Source of the DNA: Platerodrilus igneus
Lineage: Eukaryota; Arthropoda; Insecta; Coleoptera; Lycidae
Reading direction: 5' to 3'
Length of the DNA stretch: 64,000 nucleotides
Assembly: GCA_036346225.1 (NCBI GenBank)
Contig: JARFIW010001491.1
Span: 4,154,001 to 4,218,000 of the forward strand
Shown: one piece after another, positions 35,344-46,156 of the stretch
Layout: every line of letters begins with the position of its first letter
Position numbering within the stretch: position 1 is the stretch's first letter
Position numbers and translations under genes: made by a program
The notes under the pieces: generated by a model
What the model saw: the letters and a program-made list of their open reading frames with translations, nothing else
Database searches by the model: none
Told to the model about the DNA's origin: nothing

Positions 35344-35954
35344 TTATTTGGGTTTTCTTTCAAATTTTACATTGATTACTTTATTTGTCGCTATTAATTT
35401 TTTCAAAGTAATGCACTGTTTTACATATATATTAAATAACTCTTTTTCAAATTTGCATAGTCTTTTAGCTAAGATAATAAAAAACAATTTCCACAAATAT
35501 TTTATTAAAAAAATTAAAATACATGAAACATAAACAAAGGACTGCAACAGTATAACATTCTCCTTGGAACAACTTAAATTATTCAAACAGTGGTTTAAAC
35601 AGTGGTTGCACCTATCGCCGAATCTTCTTAATACTTTGAGTCTAGGGACTGAGAATACACCTTCCATGTTTAAAATGTTGTTTGATAAATATTTCGATAG
35701 TCGCTGCTTCTTTTGTTCTCCTTTAACATAGACAGTGGCCCCATGAAGTATGACTTCTTTCAGTAAATCACCCACATTTGTATACCCACTAGTAAACTGC
35801 TCATCCCAACAGAGTGCAAGGATTTTTTTTCCTTTAACCACTGAACTTGCTTTTTGAAATCATCACTTAGGGTGTTATATTCAACCGTCATGTTTGGTAT
35901 CTCATGCCATATTACATTATTCCTTATATATCCAAAATGGCGATCTCCTTGCAA
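35344..35954 (-). pseudogene. element gene with Cys/His motif, unknown function
   Basis: Two overlapping minus-strand ORFs (35760-35954, then 35344-35841) are parts of one gene broken by a frameshift near 35820. The second encodes residues such as ATVYVKGEQKKQRLSKYL and a C-x2-C-type stretch (RCNHCLNHCLNN) followed by SCSKENVILLQ. I associate this pattern (VYVKG-E-K, then Cys/His, then C-x2-NV-x-LL) with uncharacterised proteins of insect and cnidarian genomes that accompany this kind of capsid gene. The function is unknown. It lies divergent to the capsid genes, about 190 bases apart. The C-terminal 70 residues are hydrophobic and may be read-through. Confidence 0.55.
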
Positions 35955-36141
35955 TAGAAGTCACTAGTTTTGTATTGATATCCTTGTAAATCGAATATGA
36001 AACACATGCTTCCTACTTTGAATCATAGATAGAAATGGGCTTCAAAGCAAATCTTTCCTATCTATCCAGCTAGGGGTTTTTACCCCTATCCATTGAACAA
36101 GTAGTTTATTCTTTCGCTTCTGTAGGATTTTTTTCAACTAG

Positions 36142-36474
36142 GTGTACAGTATCTGCGACAAATTAGTCGCAGATACTGTACATATCGCTGATCAGCAAGT
36201 GAACATAATTTCAGTATCAAACATTTTTGTAGAAACCAATGTCACCACCGGATCGTTCAGAAACAATTTTCGTACTCACGGCATATTCAAATTCAGTCTG
36301 TCTGTACCGCCTGGGTATAATCTGGAAAAGGAACCAAATCACGTTATATATTATCCCCTGAGCGTGACAGAAATTGATAATATTACAATTAGATTGGTTG
36401 ATCATTTGGCTGAATTGGTAAATTTTTCACCGGAAACATACGCCTCTATTAGACTGGAAATAAAAAGCAGCTGA
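36142..36474 (+). CDS. minor-capsid-like protein of the Polinton-like element
   Basis: An open frame of 110 codons begins inside a perfect palindrome and ends in TGA at 36472. The C-terminal half carries HVIYYPLSV...NITIRLVD and then LVNFSPETYASIRLEI, a beta-rich pattern that I associate with small jelly-roll-like capsid proteins of these elements. The next ORF begins three bases after the stop, so the genes look polycistronic or tightly packed. There is no good ATG before 36237, so the true start may be in a lost or rearranged upstream part. The function is inferred from memory of the family and the neighbouring capsid-like gene. Confidence 0.55.
   Translation: MYSICDKLVADTVHIADQQVNIISVSNIFVETNVTTGSFRNNFRTHGIFKFSLSVPPGYNLEKEPNHVIYYPLSVTEIDNITIRLVDHLAELVNFSPETYASIRLEIKSS
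36143..36182. repeat. perfect 17-bp inverted repeat with 6-base loop
   Basis: Arms TGTACAGTATCTGCGAC (36143-36159) and its exact complement (36166-36182) flank AAATTA. It sits between the divergent gene pair and overlaps the start of the minor-capsid-like frame. Confidence 0.95.
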
Positions 36475-36476
36475 AA

Positions 36477-36638
36477 ATGCACATCGATTTTGTACATAAG
36501 ACACGCTACCACACTCCCAGACAACCGGTAGTGAATATGACGTCAAAGTTTCAAGTTATCCAGAGACTTACAGCAGAAGAAATACGATTCTTAAAATCCT
36601 TAGGATTAAAAGTTATAAATGATGGGTGGCAGAAATAA
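36477..36638 (+). CDS. small conserved ORF of the Polinton-like element
   Basis: ATG at 36477 gives 53 residues ending at TAA 36636-36638, just after the minor-capsid-like gene. The C-terminal part RLTAEEIRFLKSLGLKV resembles the short motif (LT-x2-EI-x-LKSLGL) of small proteins of unknown role I recall from related elements. It overlaps the next ORF start at 36619 by 20 bases, in a different frame. It is too short to assign a function and is intact here. Confidence 0.5.
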   Translation: MHIDFVHKTRYHTPRQPVVNMTSKFQVIQRLTAEEIRFLKSLGLKVINDGWQK

Positions 36639-36887
36639 GCGCAGCTTAGATCTCCACGGTGATGAAAACGTCAAACTTGGAAGGCTTAAATACAAGGATG
36701 TTCCCAAATTGGATGTGTTCGGAAGTTATAAATTAGACGAAACCACAATAAAAGAAGATTATTAAAAATATCTTCCTTTTACATTGAATGCAGAAAACAA
36801 CAATCGGATTTCAATTGAATTTCAGAGCAGTAATAATATCACATACCCCCATGCAAGTTTCATATATATAGGGGGTTCCTATAAGCC
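36619..36887 (+). pseudogene. major-capsid-like gene, N-terminal part, broken
   Basis: From ATG at 36619 the frame runs about 48 codons to a TAA at 36763. Similarity to the family continues in the next stretch (36765-36887) after that stop. The segment ends where a LINE insertion begins near 36888. The rest of the gene is at 39133-40170. I compare it from memory with double-jelly-roll-type capsid proteins predicted in insect and cnidarian genomes. I have not joined the parts. Confidence 0.55.
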
Positions 36888-36889
36888 TC

Positions 36890-37899
36890 ATCATCATCAT
36901 TAGGTCTTCAGTCCTAGAACTGGTTAGACGCGTAACATTATTGTTTCCTATTCTGAACTAACCTACAGATTTCCCTAGAATTTGCACAGTCTGCATCTAT
37001 AACTATCTGATCTAGGTCTACATCTACCTCTTTTTCTTTCTATCTCTGCTTGTCATATATCCCATACTATTCCCCAAAAATGCTTTAGAACGTATTCCGC
37101 CTTTCTATTTTGCTTTTTCCCCAGATATCCTTGTTCCCCTACTATTTCTATAACTTATTTGTTATTATCTTTGTCTGTCCATGCTATCGTCCTCATACAT
37201 CTGAAGCACAGCATTTCAAAAGGTTGCTGCCGTTTTTCTGTCTGCGTTTCAGACTGCCCGTATTTCATAGGCATACTGTGCTGTGCTCCACACATATGCT
37301 TTCAACAATTTTCTTTTTGTTCTATGTTCGTTGTCTTTCCTCATAGGCGCTGTTCTTTCTTGTTAGATGCAGTTCGATCACCTTCTATTGTTTTACAGTT
37401 ATATGACCTACTTCTCCGACCTTCAGTGGTTGTGAAGGGGGGTAAGCAACCTGTGGCTGTCAAGTTCCCTCAACACTTAACCATTTAGCCATTTAATATA
37501 TTTTACAATTTATCTTTTCGCACAGTCAACATTAGTTGCAGATATTTCGCAACCAACAACTAGTTGTTTATACTAATCATCAGATTTATCTGCGCTTATT
37601 TTTTCGTCATTAGGTTTTCCGTTTCAAAACTGGTTGGACACGTACCTGCACTTATATATATTCTGAGCTAGCCTACATAGTTCCCCGAAATTCTCACACA
37701 TTATGTGTATTCAGCCCGTTCCCCTTCTATTGTTTTCTAATTTAATGCCATATTTTACCTAGATAAGTGAAGGGGGTTAAGCAACCTGTGGCTACCAAGC
37801 TCCCCCAACACTTAGACATTTGCCGAAATAATGGTTTTCCAGGAAATCCTTTCACACACTTAACATTATTCGAGAATATTGCCCAACCAATTCTTGTAG
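36890..37899 (-). repeat. LINE 3' end in three partial tandem copies
   Basis: Three copies of the LINE 3' part follow each other, starting near 36891, 37605 and 37935. All share CATTAGG/CATTAGT, then ACTGGTT(A/G)GACgCGTA and a CTA.CCTACA tract. A second shared tract, TTAAGCAACCTGTGGCT, lies at about 37441 and 37777. The copies are of different length and diverged. Confidence 0.7.
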
Positions 37900-39132
37900 T
37901 TACTTATAATAATCATCACGTTTAAGCACAGTTATTTTTTCGTCATTAGTTTCTCCATCTTTGGATTGGTTGGATGCGTACCTCCATTGATTTCTATTCT
38001 GGGCTAGCCTACACATCTCCCGGAAACCCCTACAGCCTACATCTTTTACTATCTGTGTGCAGTACTCTAACCTAGGTCTGCCTCTTCTTCTCTTTTTTCC
38101 TATCTCTGCTTCTAATATATTCCGCACTATTCCCTCATGCCGTAGTATGTGGCCTATCATCCTATCTCTCCTCTTTGTTACCGTTTTCCACATATTTCTT
38201 TCTTTCCCTACCATTTTTAGTACCTCTTCGTTCTTAACTTTGTCTGTCCATGATATCTTCATCATACGTCTGTAGCACCACATTTCAAAGGCTTCTACCT
38301 TTTTCTTGTCCGCTTCTCCTACTGTCCAGGCTTCACAGCCGCACAGTGCTGTGCTCCACACATATGTTTTAAGCAATCTTCTCCTTGTTTCTATGTTTGT
38401 GGTCTTTGAGCAGAGTAGTTGCTTTTTCTTGTTAAATGTAGCACGACCTTGTGCTAATCTTTGTTTTATATCTTTTGTGATTTTCCCATCTTGCGTTATT
38501 TGGCTTCCTAGGTAGCAGAAATCCTTAACCTCTTTGAAGTTCGTGTTACATACTTGTATTCTTGTTATTGATTTATTTTCCCCACCTTTGCATACTAGAA
38601 CTTTAGTTTTAGTTTTGCTAATTTTCATACCGTATCTCTCTGTTAGAACCGTTTCCATTTAATTAAGAGCACCTTCTAATTATTCTTTGCTAGACGCTAA
38701 TACCGCTATATCATCTGCAAATCTAAGCATATCAATTTTTTGTCCCTGGATAGTAATTCAAATGTCTTCCTGCATTTGACAGTATTCATTGCCTCTTCTA
38801 TGTACAAGTTAAAAATCAATGGGGATAGGGCACATCCCTGTCTCACCCCTTTCTAATGTTTACTTCTCTACGTTCCTGCTCTAATTCTATTACTGCTGTT
38901 TGCTCTTTGTATAAGCTATGTACTATTCGTCTATCCCTATAACTCATTCCAATCTTTTTGGGTATTTCGAACATTTTTTTCTATTTTACATTGTCGAATG
39001 CTTTTTCCAGATCTACAAACCCTAGATACACGCTTTCCCCTTTTTCTATTGTTTTCTCCATTATCACCCTCAGAGCTAAAATAGCCTCCCGTCTTCCCCT
39101 GTTTCGCCTAAACCCAAATTGGTCTTCTTCTA
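37900..39132 (-). pseudogene. LINE reverse transcriptase and C-terminal domain
   Basis: The open frame 37900-38658 (252 residues) holds the region after the RT palm: ISKTKTKVLVC, then KDFCYLGSQI, LKTYVWSTALCGCEAWT, EAFEMWCYRRMMKISW, RMIGHILRHEG and GRPRL. Upstream, in shifted frames, lie the catalytic FADD box (MLRFADDIAVLA, 38704-38727) and the earlier DQFGFRRNRG block near 39100-39130. The FADD box is intact. This C-terminal pattern is common in predicted insect LINE proteins. I do not assign a clade. The 5' two-thirds of the element are missing, as is usual for 5'-truncated LINE copies. Confidence 0.8.
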
Positions 39133-40170
39133 CGGAAACATTAAGAGAAGCAACAACAACTGTAGATCCGATTAGAGCAGCAAAACCGGAGCCTAAAGCT
39201 TACGAGTTTACTAGAAATACCTCCTACTTTCTGTTTGAGGAAATTCAATAAAAATTGGGTAATAATCAAATAATAGATGTCTGTCGAATTCCAGGGATTA
39301 CTCAAACCATTTGACTTGTATCCCTCGAAGAATAAGAAACAAAGTCCATCACACACACCGGCTGGAAATTCCGAGATGGACGGTTTAGTTGTGCTATACT
39401 GCCAAAAACCATGTTGGGTTTTTCGAAGATTACAAGAAAACTATCGTCAACATGCTTCAAGAGCTGATTTTAATCATATCTAAGTCGGACGTAAATTGTT
39501 ACAAGTCGATTCGAAATACAGTAACGTTCAAAATACAACGTATTTCATGGGAGGTTCCGCATATAACATTAAGTGACTTCGCCAAGGCTTCGCTGCTTTC
39601 GGAAATGCAAAATCAATCATCTATCATGCAGGAAATGGGAACTACACGAATTACCGTCTCTAACACAATCAAAGTTGCAAGCGTGGAAAATTAAAGTATC
39701 GAACGAAACAGTGAAGGCTTGGTGGATATTACTGGCGCTGCAAAATGGGAAGTACATACGACAGGAAAGGAGAAAATGCTACAAGCTTCACGAATGCCAA
39801 TATAACCAATGTCAAAGTGTATTTAAACTCTCAGGCGTTCCCTCAAGGTCGATTAAATTTGGATTTCGAGCAGAACGACTACTTGCCCGCGTACCTGTCT
39901 TATGCATCTTTTATGGAAAATTACTATCCGAACAAATCGCCAAATAAATGTTTAATGGACAACAGCAAGTTTAAGGAATCACCTGTCTTTGTAATCGACT
40001 GTCGTCATCAATTTGAAAGCATCAAGGACCCAATGGTTGATGTAAGAATGGAATTAGAAGCATCAAAAAATTTTGAACCGTCGATGAAGGCTTATGCTTT
40101 AATTATCCAATATTCAATGTTTGAATATTATCCGTTTATGAAAATTGTTAATAGATTTATTCACAATTAA
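39133..40170 (+). pseudogene. major-capsid-like gene, main part, frameshifted
   Basis: This continues the gene begun at 36619 after the LINE insertion. ORF pieces are 39133-39250 (stop TAA near 39249), 39389-39694, 39573-39947 and 39745-40170, in alternating frames. I infer frameshifts near 39310, 39400, 39630 and 39740. The last piece is the best preserved: VKVYLNSQ at residues 23-30, VFVIDCRHQFES near 81-92 and DVRMELEA near 99-106 are conserved positions of the predicted capsid family. The gene ends 17 bases before the right terminal repeat. By family resemblance it would form the virion shell; with stops and shifts it cannot be expressed as one protein. Confidence 0.65.
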
Positions 40171-40186
40171 CTATTTTGTATATATA

Positions 40187-40415
40187 TTTGGTTAAAACAT
40201 ATGTCTTGGGTAGCGAAAAAATAGATTTTAAAAATGGAGTTAAATATAGAGGAGCAAAATTTAGAGGCTTGGAGCCTTTAAAAGTGTAACTTTGTAAGGG
40301 GTGACCCTATTTAAAATCTATTTAGAGATTTGAGCTCCCTAGAAAAATCTAATATTAATTGATACCAAACAAGATATATTTATCTTAAAAGAAACAAAAA
40401 TAATCTTTTATATGT
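40187..40415. repeat. right terminal inverted repeat, inner part
   Basis: It is the complement of 34062-34255. It carries TTAATTGATACCAAACAAGA and ends at the retrotransposon target ATGT (40412-40415). Confidence 0.85.
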
Positions 40416-41542
40416 TGTAACGTATTTTTTTTCCTAGTTACATTTAGTTCAATAAAATAAAAATAAAACAGCTGTATTTTAAAGCATTTAATTTGTGAAT
40501 TATCATCCAATATGCTGTCTTGGTTAATTTTACATTATGTTTAAAGACTTTCAGGTCATGTAAAAGCACTTTCATTGGTGTAGGAAATTCGCGTGTTTTT
40601 AGTAGATTACAATTAAATTAGAATATTTGCATTTTACAATCTCTGCTCTTTGATAATCAATTTTTGTTGTAATAATCAAGGAAGTACTTCTATGATTAAC
40701 CTAAACTTATGTGTTATGAACAATTAATAAATTACATGTCTATCTAATTAAATCTTATAGAAATGATCTACTTACAGATCTTAATTTTGAATGTTAAATT
40801 TCACTAGAATTATTATAAAAAAATATGACAATGATACAACCTTAAATATTGCAGTCACCTGTATATAATCAGACATTTATTCAAATAGAATTCCTTTTGT
40901 TTTTTGAAAGACGTTTTATTATTCAACATTTAATAAAAAAGAAAATAGTGCAAGTCCTCCTTAAGTAAAAAGAGTGTGTAATGAAAATGAATTCCCTTAG
41001 TATATTTTAGATGCCTAAATTCTATTATTCTATTTTTGGCAAATGTTTTTGAGGACACAAATGGTGTCCATGTTGTGCTTTTGTTTGTTCACAGGTAAAG
41101 CTGAGACATCTGTTTGACATCTGGTGGTTGAGGTCTTGGTAAGTGTGTCCGAAAGAGTGAAATTCAAGTTTTATGGCTATGTTAGTGGTGTTAAGATAAG
41201 GTTTCCGCATTCCCCTTATACAAGCACAGTTAAATTTTGTTGGTTATTGTATTAAAAAATACGGTGGCGCTCATTAAAGGTATTTTTGGTCTATTATTCA
41301 CCCATGACCCAAGCTCATGATCTACCCAGAGCTAACACTCGACTAGCCGTTTATATCTTAAGAGTTTTCTTTGTCTCAAGCCATTTTCCATCCGACATTA
41401 CCTTGGGATTAAAAGAAAAAGAAGAAATTCTCGACCTTGTGATATCAGATTAAGGTTTAGAAAATTGGGAGGTTTGATTTATAGCTGATAGTCACGAGGA
41501 TAAAGAAATATAAAAAAATTACAAAAAATTTTTTATACTACA
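40416..41542 (+). repeat. 5' LTR of the gypsy-like element
   Basis: This 1,127-base copy is nearly identical to the right LTR apart from small indels. The high identity shows a recent insertion. The minus ORF 41025-41210 is within the LTR and repeats in the other copy, so it is not a gene. Confidence 0.93.
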
Positions 41543-41879
41543 CGCGCTCACAACGTGGGGCTGGAATAGTTTCACTTGGGACTCGAATAATTTCATTTAG
41601 AGGCTGGAATAGTTTCACTTGGGACTCGAATAATTTCATGTAGAGGCTGGTAATAATTTCACTTAGAGGCTGGAACATTTTGTAGTTATTTTCATCACAC
41701 TTATATTCAGCGACTGAGGTTTGCTTTGATTCTAGTAATGTTTTTTTTTAGTTTCATTTTTGTTACAGTTTGTTAGTTTATAGTGGGTTCTTTATATTGA
41801 TAGGACATCCGTTTGTTTGTGATTTCATCTTCAAAAATTATATAGTTGGGATACCTTAGAGAAATTCAGATATTTAATT

Positions 41880-42290
41880 ATGGCAGAAACTTATAGCATC
41901 GTTCATTTACTTAAAAATGAGTTAGACGAGTGGAGTAGGTAACTCTTTTATTAGACATAAATTGATATGTTGGAATTGTTCACGTAATGGACATACTTTC
42001 AGTGTTTGTAGATCTTTCAAGAGATTATTTTGTTATGGTTGTGGTCATAAAGGAGTGACTAGTATCACTTGTCCGTCGTGTCCAACGAAACGAGTAAAGG
42101 AACAGAAGTTGTGTAGCGAAATTCCTGTTTCTAGATAAAGTGTTAAAGTTGTTTGATATGGATATTACAAGTTTATTTGATTCTGGATGTATTTCATCGA
42201 TAGTAGGTTCATCTTTCAGTCTTATTAGTTATATTAGTTGTTCGATTAATGGTACACAAGTTTTTACTGTTGAAATATAGTTTGAAGATT
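41880..42290 (+). pseudogene. gag-like zinc knuckle region and protease start
   Basis: From ATG at 41880 a short frame stops after about 20 codons. The next frame contains two zinc knuckles: CWNCSRNGHTFSVC (C-x2-C-x4-H-x4-C) and CYGCGHKGVTSITC (C-x2-C-x4-x-type with the His displaced). LFDSGCISSIVGSS follows near 42180-42210, possibly a decayed retropepsin active site (family form D-S/T-G). The rest of pol (RT, RNase H, integrase) is missing. Confidence 0.65.
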
Positions 42291-42299
42291 GCTCTTGTG

Positions 42300-44248
42300 C
42301 ATGAGCACGTTTTGGTTTGATTTGATTTGTTTTGAGTAGCAATTTTTATGTATATCCGCGTTGCAACGTAGTATGTTGAGTTAAGTTAGATCTAAGCGAG
42401 ACCTGTTGTGGTTCATCGCGTAGCGTTATGTTAGTCTATACGAGAATCGTGGTAAGTTTGTCGCTTTAGCAGTTTTAGCATCGTCACTTGAGATTATTTG
42501 AAGTCAGTTATGATGTAAGTCGTTTTGCTTATTTAGTTTGTCAGTCTAGATGAGACTCAGAGAAGAGTTTGTCATTCTAGCAATTTTGTTTATAAGTCTA
42601 GGTGAGACTCATGGAGGAGCTTGTCATTCTAGCAAATTTATGCGTTGTGAAGCACTTTAGTTTATATCGACAGTTTGATTATGGGTAGAGTAAGAGTGTA
42701 CCAGAACAGTTATTAATAGTTATCATGAAGTAAAGTAGAAAATAATTTCGTATTCAAATTTCCCCCCCTTTTCATTTACCATATCTTCAAATTTAAGTCA
42801 AAGAAAATGTTTAGTATCGATAATTCTGCGATAGGTGAAGATGAAGATGAAGATGTTAAAAATGTTTCTGAACCTTAAGTACTTCCAATTATAGTTGATG
42901 TCAGTCGTAATTCTTTTTGGTCCATGTTTTGAATTCTTAAGTAGGACAAGATTAAAGTCAGTAAAAATTTTTTTTGATTTGCTTAAAGTAATTTTTTGGT
43001 TTTAGTAGTAATAGAGCTTCATATATTTGTTGATTTAGATATTGCATGTGTTAAATGATATTTTTGATGACGACAAGTATGTGTTTATGGATTTTGATTG
43101 AGGATACGTTTATTGAGGAATTTGAGAGTGCAGCATGTGCTTAGAGATGTTGCATGTATATAGTGATGAGTATGTATTCAGTGGAGAAATACGTATGTAG
43201 TGATGAAGTATATGTTTGAGGATGTAGAGATTGTTTAGTAAAGTGTTAAGCATATAGTTATATAGTTAGAGAGTGATAGTATATTAAGCATTAAAGGAAT
43301 GCTTGAGTTTTGGTTTAGTAGTGTGAGACTAGGCCTGATGTGCTTATTCTTATTGAGAGTGTACATGAGCTAAGATAGTTCATGAAGAGTTTTTTGGTGA
43401 GTTGCTGGTGGATGTCTCCCAGTAGGCTCAAATTATAGTTTATTAGTGATTTTGGAGTTCTTTGGTGATGAATCACTGAAGTTGTAGAATTTTTGAGAGA
43501 TATAGTTGAGTCTGTAGCATAGTGGTCTTACAGAAATGTTGTGAGGTGCTCACTAAAAGATTAAAGGTATCTTGTTGATGGATAAGTGTTGTTAATACTT
43601 TGTCTGCTTCTCGAGTATTAGAGATTTGTTTCGTGAATGGACTTTGTAACAAACAGTTTTTGGTACCTATTAAATTCATCAATTAGTTTAAATATAATCA
43701 GCATTTGGAAAGTTATGTACATAAATCTTTAGGACAGATATAGTAAAGTAGAGAAGAGTATTCGTTGTACAGATTTTTGTTTAGTAGTAATTTTGTCATA
43801 CTATAGATTTTGTTTATTACAGTTCTGATTTATAGTAAAATATTTTTTTTGCTTTTGGTAAAATTTTTTGACTTTGATATGGTTGTTGCGTTTGTAACTT
43901 TAGATAACATGCATCTACTGAGTGTTAGATTCCCCTAAATATTCTTAACTGATTGAAGTGAATACCGATTATGACTTCCCGAATTTGTCCCTTTATAGGC
44001 GTGTAGTACGCGTAGCTACTGATCACTCATTCCCATGCATTAATATTCCCCCCATATCAATTAGTGAATGATTCTTATTTTTTTTGGTTAAACTTATCGT
44101 TAGTTATAGTTAAAGATTGTGCTGTTTTGTTGTGAATTGTTAGATGTTTATACGGTTAATATGAGTAATTTTGATGCTTCAATCGTAGAAATTTTTTGTT
44201 AGAAAAAATTCTTCTATACCTCGAATTTTTTCTCTTGGGAAGAGGCTC
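42300..44248 (+). other. remaining interior of the gypsy-like element
   Basis: No open coding region recognised. 42340-42660 contains degenerate repeats around TCTA-x2-GAGA-CT...TTGTC-(G/A)TTCTAGCA that also occur in the other gypsy-type element at 52980-53150. The rest is T/A/G-rich with many stops. Confidence 0.4.
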
Positions 44249-46152
44249 TGTAACGTATTTTTTTTCCTAGTTACATTTAGTTCAATAAAATAAAAATAAA
44301 ACAGCTGTATTTTAAAGCATTTAATTTGTGAATTATCATCCAATAAAAATTAATGTATAATATTTGTAATAACACATAGATTCTAGTATATATATACTCT
44401 GAAGTTTGTTACCAAGCGCTGTCAAGATGTTAGTCGGCACTTTATTCCCAACGTCCGAGAGTGCAAGCCGCTTTTGTAGACGTGATAAAGTCAAAATGGC
44501 CCTGTTAAAACACGTGGCTTCTAATAAAGTCAAAAAGAAGATTAATTGAGAATATGGAACCCCTTTAGGACATCATTTGAGACAGTTAGTATATATTAAT
44601 ACAATAAATTATTCTAATATTTTTCATATAGTGCAATATCTTGAGGACATATCTTCAACAACAATTTTCGATGATAAACTAAAACAAATTTTCGTAGCAG
44701 TAATTTAAAGCAAAGATTTATGGTTTCGTTCTATTTAGTTTAACATGCAGTAAAGTAAAAGTTCATCCTACATGGAATCTAGAAATTTCAAACTTACCGA
44801 TGACTAATGACACACGGATATTACGCTGGAAATGTTCAACAGCTGTCGTCAAGGCTAGCACCTGCTGTACATTTTGATGCACGTGAGTGTTTATAACCTT
44901 TCATAGCTTTGAAATTATAGTAAATTATTACGAATTATCCAACATTATTTATTGGAGTAACGAAAATATAAAGTAGTTTTTTTTAAGAAGTTAGTAACAT
45001 TAACGTATAAGTATCTTGCTTGTCAGTTTGTTTGCACACGCATTCAAACAATGTATTTTATGAAATTCAGGATGACAACTTATGTCAGACAAAAAATATT
45101 ATAGATTCTGTTTTCTAATCTAGACGCCATATGCTGTCTTGGTTAATTTTACATTATGTTTAAAGACTTTCAGGTCATGTAAAAGCACTTTCATTGGTGT
45201 AGGAAATTCGCGTGTTTTTAGTAGATTACAACTAAATTAGAATATTTGCATTTTACAATCTCTGCTCTTTGATAATCAATTTTTGTTGTAATAATCAAGG
45301 AAGTACTTCTATGATTAATCTAAACTTATGTGTTATGAACAATTAATAAATTACATGTCTATCTAATTAAATCTTATAGAAATGATCTACTTACAGATCT
45401 TAATTTTGAATGTTAAATTTCACTAGAATTATTATGAAAAAATATGACAATGATACAACCTTAAATATTGCAGTCACCTGTATATAATCAGACATTTATT
45501 CAAATAGAATTCCTTTTGTTTTTTGAAAGACGTTTTATTATTCAACATTTAATAAAAAGAAAATAGTGCAAGTCCTCCTTAAGTAAAAAGAGTGTGTAAT
45601 GAAAATGAATTCCTTAGTATATTTTAGATGCCTAAATTCTATTATTCTATTTTTGGCAAATGTTTTTGAGGACACAAATGGTGTCCATGTTGTGCTTTGT
45701 TTGTTCACAGGTAAAGCTGAGACATCTGTTTGACATCTGGTGGTTGAGGTCTTGGTAAGTGTGTCCGAAAGAGTGAAATTCAAATTTTATGGCTATGATA
45801 GTGGTGTTAAGATAAGGTTTCCGCATTCCCTTATACAAGCACAGTTAAATTTTGTTGGTTATTGTATTAAAAATACGGTGGCGCTCATTAAAGGTATTTT
45901 GGTCTATTATTCACCCATGACCCAAGCTCATGATCTACCCAGAGCTAACACTCGACTAGCCGTTTATATCTTAAGAGTTTTCTTTGTCTCAAGCCATTTT
46001 CCATCCGACATTACCTTGGGCTTAAAAGAGAAAGAAGAAATTCTCGACCTTGTGATATCAGATTAAGGTTTAGAAAATTGGGAGGTTTGATTTATAGCTG
46101 ATAGTCACGAGGATAAAGAAGTATAAAATTACAAAAAATTTTTTATACTACA
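44249..46152 (+). repeat. 3' LTR of the gypsy-like element, interrupted
   Basis: It matches 40416-41542 from TGTAACG to CATCCAAT (44344) and again from ATGCTGTCTTGG (45131) to ACTACA (46152). Confidence 0.93.
44345..45130. mobile_element. 0.8 kb insertion present only in the 3' LTR
   Basis: The sequence between the two LTR halves is absent from the 5' LTR. The plus strand encodes a short decayed stretch (44410-44550, reading LVGTLFPTSESASRFCRR), and the minus ORF 44336-44533 overlaps it. I recognise no family. No target duplication beyond a few bases is visible (CCAAT versus GCCAT). Confidence 0.75.
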
Positions 46153-46156
46153 ATGT

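Larger units (their letters stand above)
36888..39132 (-). mobile_element. LINE inserted in the capsid-like gene
   Basis: It is minus-oriented, with RT at 37900-39132 and a 3' end at low coordinate carrying a short ATG/TCA-type tail (36889-36902). Splitting of the capsid-like gene on both sides shows the insertion. A clean target duplication could not be identified. The 3' part is repeated (see 36890-37900), so more than one insertion or tandem copying occurred. Confidence 0.75.
40416..46152 (+). mobile_element. LTR retrotransposon (gypsy-like) inside the right terminal repeat
   Basis: Nearly identical LTRs (40416-41542 and 44249-46152, the latter with a 786-base insertion) start TGTAACG and end ACTACA. 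ATGT flanks both ends (40412-40415, 46153-46156), a 4-bp target duplication as in Ty3/gypsy elements. The interior of 2.7 kb has a gag-like zinc knuckle region and little else; most of pol is lost. CAACGTGGGGC at 41551-41561, soon after the left LTR, resembles the binding site for a lysine tRNA. A GGGAAGAGGC purine tract precedes the right LTR. Confidence 0.9.

Noticed and set aside
45538..46066. ORFs repeated at 41025-41210 and 45647-46066
   Set aside because: They lie wholly in the LTRs of the retrotransposon. The repeat reflects LTR duplication and the frames are interrupted differently in each copy.
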